DNA of 15,304 bases from Oehlia diaphana (GCA_003833135.1 QZLH01000388.1:61466-76769), one strand, 5' to 3'. Shown: positions 1 through 7,937, counted from the first letter of the stretch. The notes: generated by a model not told the origin, from the sequence alone. Translations and numbers: made by a program.

Positions 1-302
1 TTATTAGGATTTAATGTGTAATTACGATTTAAAGCTATAAAATGTAAATAAAAATTGAAGTTTTTCGCGCGCGTCAAAATTTTCATTTATTGTTTCGCAC
101 AAATCACATGATAATACTAACATTTTATTGGCCAATTTTTATGGATTTGTCACATGACTGGTATTCATAATGGGTATTCGAATTTCATGCATGATCGACA
201 TGTACTACACTATTTTGAAAACGGCGATAATTTGATTGGATTAATTATTACAATATATTTTGAGCAACTTATTCTAAATAAAGCATAAAACTCATTGCAA
301 GC
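1..302. other. Intergenic, no gene seen
   Basis: No reading frame of interest is seen on either strand. The stretch is AT-rich, with one CG-rich patch near 66-74 (alternating cgcg) and a perfect 10-bp palindrome attggccaat at 127-136. That palindrome contains a CCAAT box on both strands. It could belong to a promoter, but no gene start follows closely. Confidence 0.5.
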
Positions 303-608
303 TCAAGCATACTCTTCTTACATCTCAGGATTAATAACCATCTGTCCTTTTCTAAGTATACCTAAGAATTTCTTTCTATTAGGAGTACCATTGTTTCTCA
401 CCACCTCCCAAACTCATTTTTTCAAAGATTCAGGTCTCTTCTTGTAATTCCTGTAAGCTCACTGCATAACTGTTGCATAGAAATTTTTAAACCATAATTA
501 TAGTAGTATTTAAGAATTGAGAATCTCCAAGATCACTTCATTGACCTTCCTAAACTCCTCAAAAAATACTTTGTTATAGATTAGAGGATCTAAGCCAGAA
601 TAGGCAGA
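303..608 (-). pseudogene. Unrecognised protein-coding relic with six in-frame stops
   Basis: One minus-strand frame running from about 608 down to 303 reads like protein although stop codons interrupt it six times. Its most protein-like parts include SGLDPLIYNKVFFEEF, then AYRNYKKRPESLKK, then VWEVVRNNGTPNRKKFLGIL and RKGQMVINPEM. There is no frameshift between them, so the frame is kept over roughly 100 codons. All six stops are TAA or TGA and could each come from CAA or CGA by a single C-to-T change, which suggests decay by deamination or a RIP-like process. I do not recognise the family. The segment is basic and rich in Asn/Lys and aromatic residues. No start codon or clear splice site is visible. 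The alternative is a chance open stretch, but the local amino-acid composition argues against that. Confidence 0.45.
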
Positions 609-1565
609 TTATGCATGGCAACCTTTATCTTGCAGGTGATACATTTCACAATTTTATTAGGCTATCACGTGGCGTGACAGACGGACATTGCATGCTTTCA
701 AATAGAATGGAAAGTCCTTCGCTAACGCTTCGGACAATTATCAATTTTTTACAATATTTACAAAACAATATTACAAATTTAATTTCGTGGATGTGCGAAA
801 CATAAAGCTGATAAGGAAAATAATGAAGTAAACGCTTAATTTCGAAAAATTAGAAGGGTGTAAAATTAGTTAAATTAGCTTATTAGTATAAGAATATGAT
901 TTATCATTGTATTAATATTGTAATTTTATCACTTTATTAGCCATACCCGACATTCAGAATTTAAATTTGGACTTCTTAAATTAAAAACTGCAAAAGAACA
1001 ATAGAGAAAAAAGAATAAACAAAATTCAGCTTATAAACAATTATTTGGCAGTTGTTTCTTATAAATAGGATTATATTATAATTCGGAATATATCAAATAA
1101 AAATGTTTTATTATTAAGTTTTCTTATTGTTATATATTATTTACTGGATTAATGATTTATACGAAAATTAATAAGAATAATGATTTTCAATTCTCGTAAT
1201 TTATAATACTAATACAACATTATTTCTATATGAACATTATATTCGTTTTAGCCCAGAAAAAAAATAATATCTTGATGCAATAAACGAAAAATAAATGATT
1301 TAAAATCGAATAATTAAAATTAATTAATTTAGTAAATAAGAGCTTTTTTAAATTAATAATTAGCATATCCAAATATAAATAAATACGTAACATATAAAAC
1401 ATAGCAAATTATTAGAAAAATATAAAAAGACGGAATTTAAATATAAAGTGAAATTATTCATTAATATTAATTTAGAAATATTGTTTCGTAAAGATTCTTG
1501 TTAAGTGATGTTTGACGTAAATATGCGGCAATGAATATTATACGACATATGGAACAAATTTTCAA
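609..1565. other. AT-rich intergenic stretch
   Basis: Apart from a 64-codon plus-strand frame at 611-805 that I do not accept as a gene, I see only AT-rich DNA with homopolymer runs. A slightly more GC-rich patch at about 660-735 (cacgtggcgtgacag and cgctaacgcttcgg) could be the edge of an old mobile element, but no partner repeat is visible. The right end is the 3' flank of the Cys-rich peptide gene. No AATAAA signal was noticed on the minus strand just downstream of its stop. Confidence 0.4.
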
Positions 1566-1769
1566 TCAACACTCAGGGCATGTACCTAAACATGCAATTG
1601 CACATTTTGCACCACACCAATTACCTCCTCCATTTTTTTCGCAATCACAAATGCAATATTGGCATGAATCTTGTGCGGAAGAACAATCATCAGGATAAAC
1701 TTTCATAATTAAAAATGTTAAGAAAAAAAAGTAAAAGAAGAGACTTTTAAGTGAAGTAGTAGAGACCAT
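1566..1769 (-). CDS. Putative small secreted cysteine-rich peptide
   Basis: A 67-codon intronless frame starts at ATG 1769 and ends with TGA at 1566. Residues 7-22 are strongly hydrophobic (five consecutive aromatics at 11-15) and follow a Lys, which is a classic signal peptide. Cleavage near residues 25-27 is likely. The mature part of about 40 residues has ten cysteines at 29, 36, 39, 41, 43, 52, 56, 60, 64 and 67. The first cluster is C-x6-C-x2-C-x-C-x-C. A GGG turn follows at 47-49, and the end is regular, C-x3-C-x3-C-x3-C-x2-C, as expected for a helix with cysteines on one face. An even cysteine count fits disulfide bonding outside the cell. I do not recognise a named family. It could be an effector-like or antimicrobial peptide, or less likely a metal-binding one. 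A direct repeat and TATA-like sequence lie just upstream. Short length is the main doubt. Confidence 0.7.
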   Translation of the reverse strand: MVSTTSLKSLFFYFFFLTFLIMKVYPDDCSSAQDSCQYCICDCEKNGGGNWCGAKCAIACLGTCPEC

Positions 1770-1770
1770 T

Positions 1771-1838
1771 TTTTATAGATGAATTTGAAATTGACAAAAG
1801 TTGATATATTTTTTTACCAGGTCAAAATCAGGTCAAAA
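1771..1838 (-). promoter_or_regulatory. Candidate promoter of the Cys-rich peptide gene
   Basis: Two copies of caggtcaaaa, at 1818-1827 and 1829-1838, repeat with an 11-bp period, so they fall on the same helical face. On the minus strand they read TTTTGACCTG and lie about 50-70 bases before the ATG at 1769. A TATA-like aaaaatatatc lies between them and the ATG, and ctataaaa lies immediately before the start. Spacing and repetition suggest a paired regulator-binding site. No specific factor can be named. Confidence 0.35.
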
Positions 1839-2565
1839 AGTCGAAGATATTTATAATTGTTATAGTCGATCGTAATATTTTTTGCGTTACGGCATTCCCA
1901 TGTGCAAGCATATGTTTAAAATTGACATTATGATCTGCACCTTTTTGAAAACCGATATTACTATCTTCTTATCTCAAATCGCAATATTCTGATAGATCTT
2001 ATTGAAATTGATTCTAAATTTATTCGTATTTTTAACACATAATAACTACTAACACCCGATAAAAAATTTAAATCCATATTTCATATTCGGTAATTGATCG
2101 TCAATAGATTTAAAACTCAACCAACTTTAATCGACCAAACATGTAATCAATCAAGCTAATCAATCATTGATCGTTTCAATTTAATCGGGAAGAAAAAGAG
2201 GAAATACAATCTCTTTATTAAAAATGTAAGGGATAAATCTTTAGGAGGATTAAACGTACTTTGCAGAAATCTATAAATTGAAAAATATGTTACCCATATG
2301 TTTGACATGTGTTAAACATATCGCAGTAATTCTGTTAAGTCCATCATAACTTGATTACGATCTATCGAACATATGTTAGAAATACAAGATAAAATATAAT
2401 TAAAATCTGTTCGAACATATGGGCGGGCGTCAGTTAAAAAGGGGAAATCCATATTTTTATTATTTTGAGAAAGACGAAAAAAACATATTTCACAATGTTG
2501 ATCATTTGTGTAAATTGACCAAAATAGGAAATGACCTGCTATGCAGGTGATATTTATATGTTAGG
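1839..2565. other. Intergenic with inverted catatg motifs
   Basis: No gene is seen. The motif catatgtt or its inverse recurs near 1909, 2296, 2371 and 2416. A perfect 10-bp inverted pair is formed by cccatatgtt (2293-2302) and aacatatggg (2414-2423), about 110 bp apart. This could be the relic of a very short inverted-repeat element, but no target duplication is visible. A small hairpin, acctgc-tat-gcaggt, lies at 2534-2548. Confidence 0.35.
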
Positions 2566-2743
2566 TAACTAAAGATCTTAGGTTACTATATAAGGAATTA
2601 TATATATAATATATCTTACCTAGTAATCTCTTATATTAAAGTGATATTAGGGGAGGGGATAACTAAAGATCTTAGGTTACAATACTATATAAGGAATTAT
2701 ATATATAATATATCTTACCTAGTAAGCTCTTATATTAAAGTGA
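2566..2743. repeat. Two-copy tandem duplication, about 80 bp per unit
   Basis: Unit 1 (2566-2644, 79 bp) and unit 2 (2660-2743, 84 bp) match throughout, except for a 5-bp insertion (aatac) after ggttac in unit 2 and one substitution (taatctc versus taagctc). They are separated by 15 bp containing gggagggg. Each unit is itself rich in near-palindromes, such as taactaaagatct with its inverted partner and an AT-rich stem between taagg and cttac. The low divergence means a recent duplication or recent gene conversion. The units do not encode protein. Confidence 0.9.
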
Positions 2744-2963
2744 ATATCTGACAGTGCCCTTATTTAATCTAAATCTAAATTAATATAATATAAAATATAA
2801 TAAAATAATTTGTGAATTGTGAAACGTGTCCCGTGATTGTATAAATAAAAGTGTTGATTGGTGGATTACTAATGTTACCTTTATTTGGTTTATATACAGT
2901 ATACTACGGCTAAATTTTTTTTTTAATGCATTTTTTTCTTATACGGCCAAGTTTTTTATCGCA

Positions 2964-3189
2964 GGACATAATGACTCATACAGCGACCCCTCCAAATTTC
3001 TCCGGGTTTATATATATCACGTGACTTTTCCGGGTTGTGATGTTTAACAGTCACTTTCACGTGATTGCGGAAAACGCGCTGACTATATTTATCTCAGTGA
3101 CTTAGTTTTTTCGAGTGGTCCAAAACTTATTCGTCACGTAGTCTATTTGTCACAACCCGGAGAAATTTGGAGTATGAGTTGGACATAAT
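2964..3189. mobile_element. Short inverted-repeat element (MITE) with 9-bp target duplication
   Basis: The 9-bp sequence ggacataat occurs at 2964-2972 and again at 3181-3189, directly flanking a 208-bp body (2973-3180). The body ends are inverted repeats: actcatac plus tccaaatttctccgggtt on the left (2974-3008), and its reverse complement on the right (3154-3179). The left arm carries a 9-bp insertion, agcgacccc, that the right arm lacks. A second inverted pair, ccgggttgtga (3030-3040) and tcacaacccgg (3150-3160), shows that part of the left arm is duplicated inside. CACGTG palindromes occur at 3019 and 3059. The element has no coding capacity. A 9-bp duplication is typical of Mutator-like elements, and 8 bp would suggest hAT. 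The body is visibly richer in GC than its surroundings. Confidence 0.85.
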
Positions 3190-4420
3190 ACAACTGCGGC
3201 TGATCTTATGAATTGTCTAACATATGATATAAAATACTTTAAAATTATTTTTTAGTTTCCGGTAATTGAAGTTTTGCTAATATTAATAAATAATAGACAA
3301 TTAACTTATTAAGTAAAATTTTTAAAATCAATATCGCTCTTCTTTTTACGATTAGTAATTTTTTTTATCTATTTTTTTTAACCATAATAGATTAACTTCA
3401 GGATTTTTTTTTTTTTTTGTAACAATAGATCGGACTTTGGCCTTTCTTTCGTTTAGTAATTTTTGGATCGTTTTTTTTAACAATAGATCATATAGTAATT
3501 TTTATTGATTTTTTTTTTTAATAGATTATTTAATAACTTTTTTTTATATTTTTTTTTAATATATCATTTAGTAACTTTTTTTATTTTTTTAATAGACTGT
3601 TTAGTTATTTTTTATTTTTTTTTTTTTTAACAGAATCGTTTTTGTAATTTTCATTTATTTTTTTTAATGATAAATCGTTTAGAAGTTTTTAATAGATCAT
3701 TTAGTAATTTTTTTTTGTTTTTTTTTAGGATTTTTTTTTAATTTAGAAATTTTTTTTCCAACAATAGATCGGACTTTGCCCTTTCTTTATGTTCGGTAAC
3801 TGACATTTACTAATATTAATTAGTAATAGTTAGTTCCCGGTTATAAAAAAAATTTACCTTTTTTTTTGCTTCCTGGTAACTGGCGTCATTCTAATACTAT
3901 TAAGTAATAGTTCTATCGATTTTTTTTTAGTAATAACAATAGGCTTTGGCGACAAGAATATATATATATATTTTTATAATAGATTTGATTTGATAATGGA
4001 AATTTTTTTTGATATAAATTTTTTTTTTTTTTTTTAAATAGATTACTATGATATAATCTTCTGTAATAATACAGTACATTCGTATGATGGTATTCTTGGT
4101 GATGAGAAATTTTTTTTTTTTTTTTGGTAACAATTATCAAAATGGTGTGGGCAACGTCGATCATCTGATTAAACCCAATATATATTTCGCATTCTTTTCT
4201 AAGATTCCCTGCCAGAAGTTGCGTTAATAGGATTGTTTACAGCTTTTCCTTATAAGTCAATTTATTGTCCAAAGTTTGAGATTATTGGCGATTATTGAGT
4301 TTACCATCAATAACTAATGATTTTTTCATTTTCTCTCAAACTTTAAGGTTCTTACATTTTTTTTTTTCTATTTACAGATGCCATTTTCTCTCTTTCTATA
4401 ATAATTATAATCAATTACAT
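3190..4420. repeat. T-rich low-complexity region with dispersed repeats
   Basis: Runs of 6-16 T alternate with degenerate copies of an aatagat-cattta-gtaatt unit, especially at 3336-3760. A second motif, ccggtaaytg followed by ctaatattaa and rtaatag, occurs three times: 3256-3296, 3791-3829 and 3869-3910. A third, aacaatagatcggactttg, occurs at 3421-3439 and 3760-3778, with a decayed copy near 3935. An (AT)n tract lies at about 3958-3971. The minus-strand frames here consist of Lys, Ile and Tyr codons from the T runs and are not genes. The structure suggests a once-tandem unit worn down by slippage. Confidence 0.7.
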
Positions 4421-5060
4421 TAAATAATTTTAAATTTTTTTGCCTATTACGTTATATTGGTAAATTAAAAGGTTTTAGAAGGCTATATAAAGTTTTTCTG
4501 TAAATATTGGAACGTTTAGAATTTAGATTTATTAAATTTGAACGAAACTATCTAACTTTTACTTATTTATAATAATAGATATTTTATGCCTTAAAACAAG
4601 TTAAGAACAAAGTTATTTAACAGGTATGGTGTTGCTTAGACTAAAGTTTATCAAGTTTAAATGGTCATTTTAAAAAATTTTAAGCATTTTTATAATAATA
4701 TTGACTCTGTATTTATTTTCTCTTTATCTTTACTATCTTTACAGAAATTCTATATGAAAATTTGGATAATATTAAATACAAATCTACATAACTACTTCAG
4801 TCTTTTCTTATAAAAAAATTTTTTCTAAGGGTACTGACTAGTACCTTTCAGACCCCTTTCTTAGTTTTTTTTTACCTTTTTAAATTTTTATTTTTATTTA
4901 ATTTTTATTATTTATTTTATTTTGAATTATTTATTTACTTTCAATTCTTCAAATTTCTAATTACAAACAAAATTTAGTATTATATAAGTAACAAAATTTC
5001 TAAACATAAATCAGAATTTTCTTTTCAATACATATACTATAATATGCAATTAATATATAT
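4421..5060. other. AT-rich intergenic stretch
   Basis: No reading frame or clear repeat stands out. A small inverted pair, gggtac and gtaccttt, lies near 4830-4852. Several T-tracts followed by cag or tag look like splice acceptors on the plus strand (for example ctttacag near 4737), but no exon can be built from them. Confidence 0.4.
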
Positions 5061-5090
5061 CCTGGCGCAGCGCGACGGGTTATGGCTAGT
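5061..5090 (+). mobile_element. Possible Helitron-type 3' terminus
   Basis: A GC-rich island in otherwise AT-only DNA reads ggcgcagcgcgacggg and is followed about six bases later by ctag (5086-5089) and then T. Helitron 3' ends carry a short GC-rich hairpin a few bases before CTRR and insert in front of a T, so the arrangement fits. The stem here is weak (gcgc-a-gcgc). No 5' TC end or Rep/helicase coding sequence is seen in the window, so at best this is the end of a non-autonomous or truncated copy. Confidence 0.3.
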
Positions 5091-5261
5091 TCCATTATGT
5101 ACACAACTTTGTAAGTATAAATTATAATAAAAAAAATGTAACATTTCTAAAAAAGTTATTATTAAAATCTGCTGTGGCATTCGTTAAAAGATTAAAGATT
5201 TCTTATCTTTGATAGTTTCACAGATACAATTTTATTTCTTTCTATTTACATTTAGATAATC

Positions 5262-5418
5262 CCTCAGACCTCAACAATCACTTCATCTTCCTCTTCGACC
5301 TCTTCAACTTCGATATACATGGAGGATTATTACTTCCATTGATAAATGGACTGAAGATGCTGTTAGAACTATTTTAAACCTGAAAAAAAAGAAAATTAGA
5401 TTATATGACTGGTTTTGA
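5262..5418 (+). pseudogene. Ser/Thr-rich relic followed by a possible SAM-like motif
   Basis: From 5262 one frame reads a Ser/Thr linker (TSTITSSSSSTSSTSIY) until a stop at 5340. From about 5317 a second plus-strand frame continues as TWRIITSIDKWTEDAV and then RTILNLKKKKIRLYDW, to a stop at 5416. A single frameshift near 5317 would join them. A candidate 3' splice site (tttctatttacatttag) ends at about 5255. The W-T-x-E-D-x-V pattern before a hydrophobic segment resembles the start of a SAM-like domain, which is only suggestive. The segment lies directly before the aldolase relic on the same strand, so it could be part of a chimeric or nested insertion. Confidence 0.3.
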
Positions 5419-5436
5419 GAGATTTATTCATATGCT

Positions 5437-5951
5437 ATTATATGGATGATTGATAATGCATCATTATATAAACAACCTGAAGACATTTGGGATGTTTATT
5501 ATGAATTGAGTCAAGTTTCTGATATGTTTACTATTGCTACTGCATTTGGTAATGTTCATGGAGTTTATAAGCCTGGAATTGTTAAACTTACTCTTCATTT
5601 ACTTAAAAAGCATCAAGAGTATGTTAAAAAACAACTCAACAGTAAATTCGATAAACCTATTTGGTTTGTTTTTCATTGTGATAGCTGTTCTGTTAAAGAT
5701 AAAATTAAAGAAGCTGTTAGTTATAGTGTTATCAAAATAAATTATTATGAAGGTAAAAAAGGTTTTCTCCAATCTCAAGTTGGCAATCCTGAAGGTGAAA
5801 ATAACCAAACAAAATATATTATTATCCTCGTATTTTTATTCGTGAAGCTGAAAAAACTATGGCTAAACATATTCAAGAAGCTTGTCGTGATTTAGGAAAC
5901 GTTTTGATCATAAGGGCCTTCAATCTTTATTATGTCGAAAAAAATATTTAA
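5437..5951 (+). pseudogene. Class II fructose-bisphosphate aldolase pseudogene (C-terminal part)
   Basis: The frame from 5446 encodes about 125 residues clearly related to class II (zinc) fructose-1,6-bisphosphate aldolase, the glycolytic enzyme that splits FBP into DHAP and glyceraldehyde-3-phosphate. Recognisable blocks are DNASLYKQPEDIWDVY (residues 3-18), FGNVHGVYKPG (34-44), FVFH (74-77) and SQVGNPEG (110-117). The two histidines that are zinc ligands in the family are kept (38 and 77). The glycine loop after the second (normally GGSGS) is changed to CDSCS. The NIDTDTQ segment after KIN is deleted (about 15 residues), and a frameshift near 5815-5825 throws the end out of frame. In the shifted frame, YPRIFIREAEKTMAKHIQ and ACRDLGNV complete the family's C-terminus, with a stop at 5949-5951. 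The first half of the enzyme, about 200 residues, is missing. It lacks introns over this span and cannot encode active enzyme. It is therefore a truncated, possibly retroposed, copy. Confidence 0.85.
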
Positions 5952-6314
5952 TATAAATATTAAACCTTCTAATTACAAAAAAAAGGTTTGATGTTAAAAA
6001 AAAGAATTAAATTAAATTACATTCTGTATATGTTATTTATGTAAATACAAAAAGAAGAAGGAAGAAAAAAAAAATAATTATAATTATTTTTATATTAAAA
6101 AATTTTATTTGAAAATTCCATTTCATAATTTTCATAATTTACAGAATGTATAAATTATAAAGATGTTCGGTTAAAATTGAACTCAGAGATTACCAGGTTT
6201 TTCTGTTACCTTCGGTATAGATTTTGATTAGCTTTTCGTTTAATATCTGTAGCAAGCAACAATAACAATTGGTTTTTAATCAAGAATAAAAAAAAAAAAT
6301 ATTAAAATAAATTT

Positions 6315-6653
6315 TTACCAAATGTTTTTTTTAGTATTACAATGACATATTCCCTCTTCATGAACATCATCGGTGCTGGCATTTTGTAATATAGAAAAAC
6401 AGAGCGGACACTCATATGAATCATATCCTTGGTAGAAAAGTGGGCAAAGCTTTTGAACTACACTCTTAAACCAACCCGCAATTGTGTCCAACACCACTAG
6501 ATTGTGTAGTTCCCGGGTGATGGGAAATATTGATTTATGTTTGACAAAATTTCTCCAACTTGCAGTACGATCCAATAAAGCATTGACAGCATCATGTGGA
6601 TATAGTAAAGAATCCTTTAAGTAGAAATTCTCATTGTCTGTAACTTAGAAGCG
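6315..6653 (-). pseudogene. Unrecognised coding region with C-x2-C motif, probably decayed
   Basis: A minus-strand frame is open from about 6650 down to TAA at 6315-6317. It reads TDNENFYLKDSLLYPHDAVN, then ALLDRTASWRNFVKHKSIFP, then LHNLVVLDTIAGWFKSVVQK, then YECPLCFSIL and GICHC near the end. It has normal amino-acid variety, so it is probably real coding sequence. No ATG is in frame at its start. A TAA lies just upstream in frame, and ttacag near there could be a 3' splice site. Further upstream a different frame reads TSIHETMSIITFDCVYPKEY (about 6740-6680), implying an exon or a frameshift. Near the 3' end a GT at 6340 and an AG at 6247 could remove 94 nt and lead to a short exon. CPLC plus the later cysteines and His suggest a small zinc-binding site. 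The family is not recognised. It may be a relic or an exon of a multi-exon gene. Confidence 0.4.
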
Positions 6654-7007
6654 GCTAAGAAATGAGATCATGCAATATTTTATATTCCTTTGGATAAACG
6701 CAATCAAACGTGATAATGGACATTGTTTCATGAATTGAAGTAAGATCGATAATTGTAAATTACCGTAGATTAAAAGGTGAAGAATACCTAATTAACCTAA
6801 TTAACACGCTACGGTTTATTTCCTAGCTCTTAATAAAAAGATTATGGGTACCTTTAGATCACACATTACTAGTCATGTAGTCGACTGTATTTAGAGCTAT
6901 ATTAGAGCTTATACAGTATATTAAAATTAAAAAACTCAATATAATGATTATTTTCGAACTTGAAAATTAAAAATCTGAATTTCGAAATAAATAATCGAAA
7001 AAATTTA

Positions 7008-7159
7008 TACAGTCAGCTCTCGTAAGGTTATAGCGAAGAATTTTAAAGAATTTAATTGGTTGATTCGTTATAACGAGAGTTACGGTTTGATTGGTTATAT
7101 GTCACGTGTTCAGAAAAATTCGTTGTAAAGTGGGTTCGTTATATCGAGAGCTGACTGTA
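7008..7159. mobile_element. Tc1/mariner-type MITE with TA target duplication
   Basis: A 148-bp body (7010-7157) begins cagtcagctctcg and ends cgagagctgactg, perfect 13-bp inverted repeats. It is flanked on both sides by TA (7008-7009 and 7158-7159), the target duplication of Tc1/mariner/pogo elements. The inverted repeat continues imperfectly inward. The right-end sequence ttcgttatatcgagag (7135-7150) has an internal near-copy, ttcgttataacgagag (7064-7079, 15 of 16 matching), and attcgttgtaa occurs at about 7118. These look like extra transposase-binding sites. There is no coding capacity, so it would depend on a transposase from elsewhere. The intact ends suggest recent activity. Confidence 0.9.
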
Positions 7160-7609
7160 ATTTGAATTTAACAATTATATAATAGACAGAAATTTATATT
7201 TAACTAGCCAGTATTTTTTTGTTCAGTACCCACCACAGAACACAGAGCAAATTGAGTGTATTAATTATTAATTAATAGCATCACGGGATTAGTGATCAGG
7301 GATAAATTTGACTTTCAAAAAAATATTCTTTTGTTATTTACATGTATATCATTTTGAAAATTTATTTTACGAAGCTTATTTATAAAGGAGAGATCAATAA
7401 CATATCGGCTGATTGGGGAAATTGGGCCTTAATTGTTTCTCTATACTATTAATATTACGTAATCTGATTCTCTAAAAACTCAAAAAATTTTCCTTTTTTA
7501 TGCGTCTAAGCCCCCTTTTTACTTATGTAGAAATGTAGAAATGTATAAATAAATAATAAACGTGGTTAAGAAAATTTTTTTTTAGAACTCGTGATTTTTA
7601 TTAGTTTAG
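7160..7609. other. AT-rich intergenic stretch
   Basis: No gene is seen. A few GC-richer patches (caccacagaacacagagc near 7230, gattggggaaattgggcc near 7410) may be old insertion debris. A small stem, atcac-gggatta-gtgat, lies at about 7280-7296. Confidence 0.4.
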
Positions 7610-7780
7610 GAGCTATTTCAGAATTTCGGAATAATTTTGGGATTTCGGAATAATTTCAGAATTTCGGAACTATTTCGGGATTTCAGATTTAACCAATTTT
7701 CCGAAATTGGATTTTACCATTTCGGTTTCAGCTTTTGGTAAAATTCCTTAATTTCGGGCGGCAGCTTTAAACTGCGCCAC
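7610..7780. repeat. TTTCGG-repeat block ending in a GC-rich palindrome (transposon-end-like)
   Basis: At least five degenerate copies of a 20-bp unit of the type atttcggaataattt lie at 7617-7700. They are followed by more spaced tttcgg motifs and then by ggcggcagctttaaactgcgcc (7757-7778), a near-perfect palindrome (ggcggcag against ctgcgcc). A second block of the same design lies at 11726-11880 on the other side of the transposase pseudogene, in the same orientation. Arrays of subterminal repeats before a GC-rich end are typical of hAT element termini. Because both blocks point the same way, this one may be the end of another copy rather than the left end of the hAT element. Confidence 0.5.
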
Positions 7781-7880
7781 TTAAATACACTTCTGGTGAC
7801 CTTATTATATACTCGCATCAATACATCTGTTATAAACAATAAATATTTTGACGGATCATAGTACTTGGAAGAGGGACAAT

Positions 7881-7937
7881 GGGTTAGACGTGATTTACAT
7901 AATAATATACATGATAAAAGAGGGTTAGACGCGATTT
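7881..7937 (+). repeat. Short direct repeat gggttagacgygattt
   Basis: The 16-bp sequence gggttagacgtgattt (7881-7896) recurs as gggttagacgcgattt (7922-7937) with one transition, 41 bp apart. Both copies are preceded closely by aagag or agagg. It is too short to assign to a family. Confidence 0.5.

Noticed and set aside
611..805. 64-codon plus-strand ORF
   Set aside because: Composition is unremarkable and the length is near chance, with no domain, no signal peptide and no upstream signals. The region's GC patch looks more like insertion debris.
2293..2423. 10-bp inverted pair cccatatgtt / aacatatggg as a mobile element
   Set aside because: The arms are short and themselves contain the palindrome catatg. 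No target duplication is found, so chance is plausible.
2826..3047. 73-codon plus-strand ORF
   Set aside because: It runs through the left boundary and target duplication of the MITE at 2964, so it is a chance frame joining host and element sequence.
3913..4164. Two overlapping minus-strand ORFs of 68-83 codons
   Set aside because: Lys, Ile and Tyr runs arise from the poly-T tracts and the AT microsatellite. They are low complexity in both frames.
5317..5400. HGGLLLPLINGLKMLL frame as the aldolase HCAKKLLPW region
   Set aside because: There is a superficial match in one frame, but the overlapping frame TWRIITSIDKWTEDAV is more protein-like and longer. Homology to the aldolase N-half was not accepted.
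5534..5808. Overlapping ORFs in other frames of the aldolase relic
   Set aside because: They are shadows: the protein homology lies in the frame starting at 5446 and its shifted continuation.
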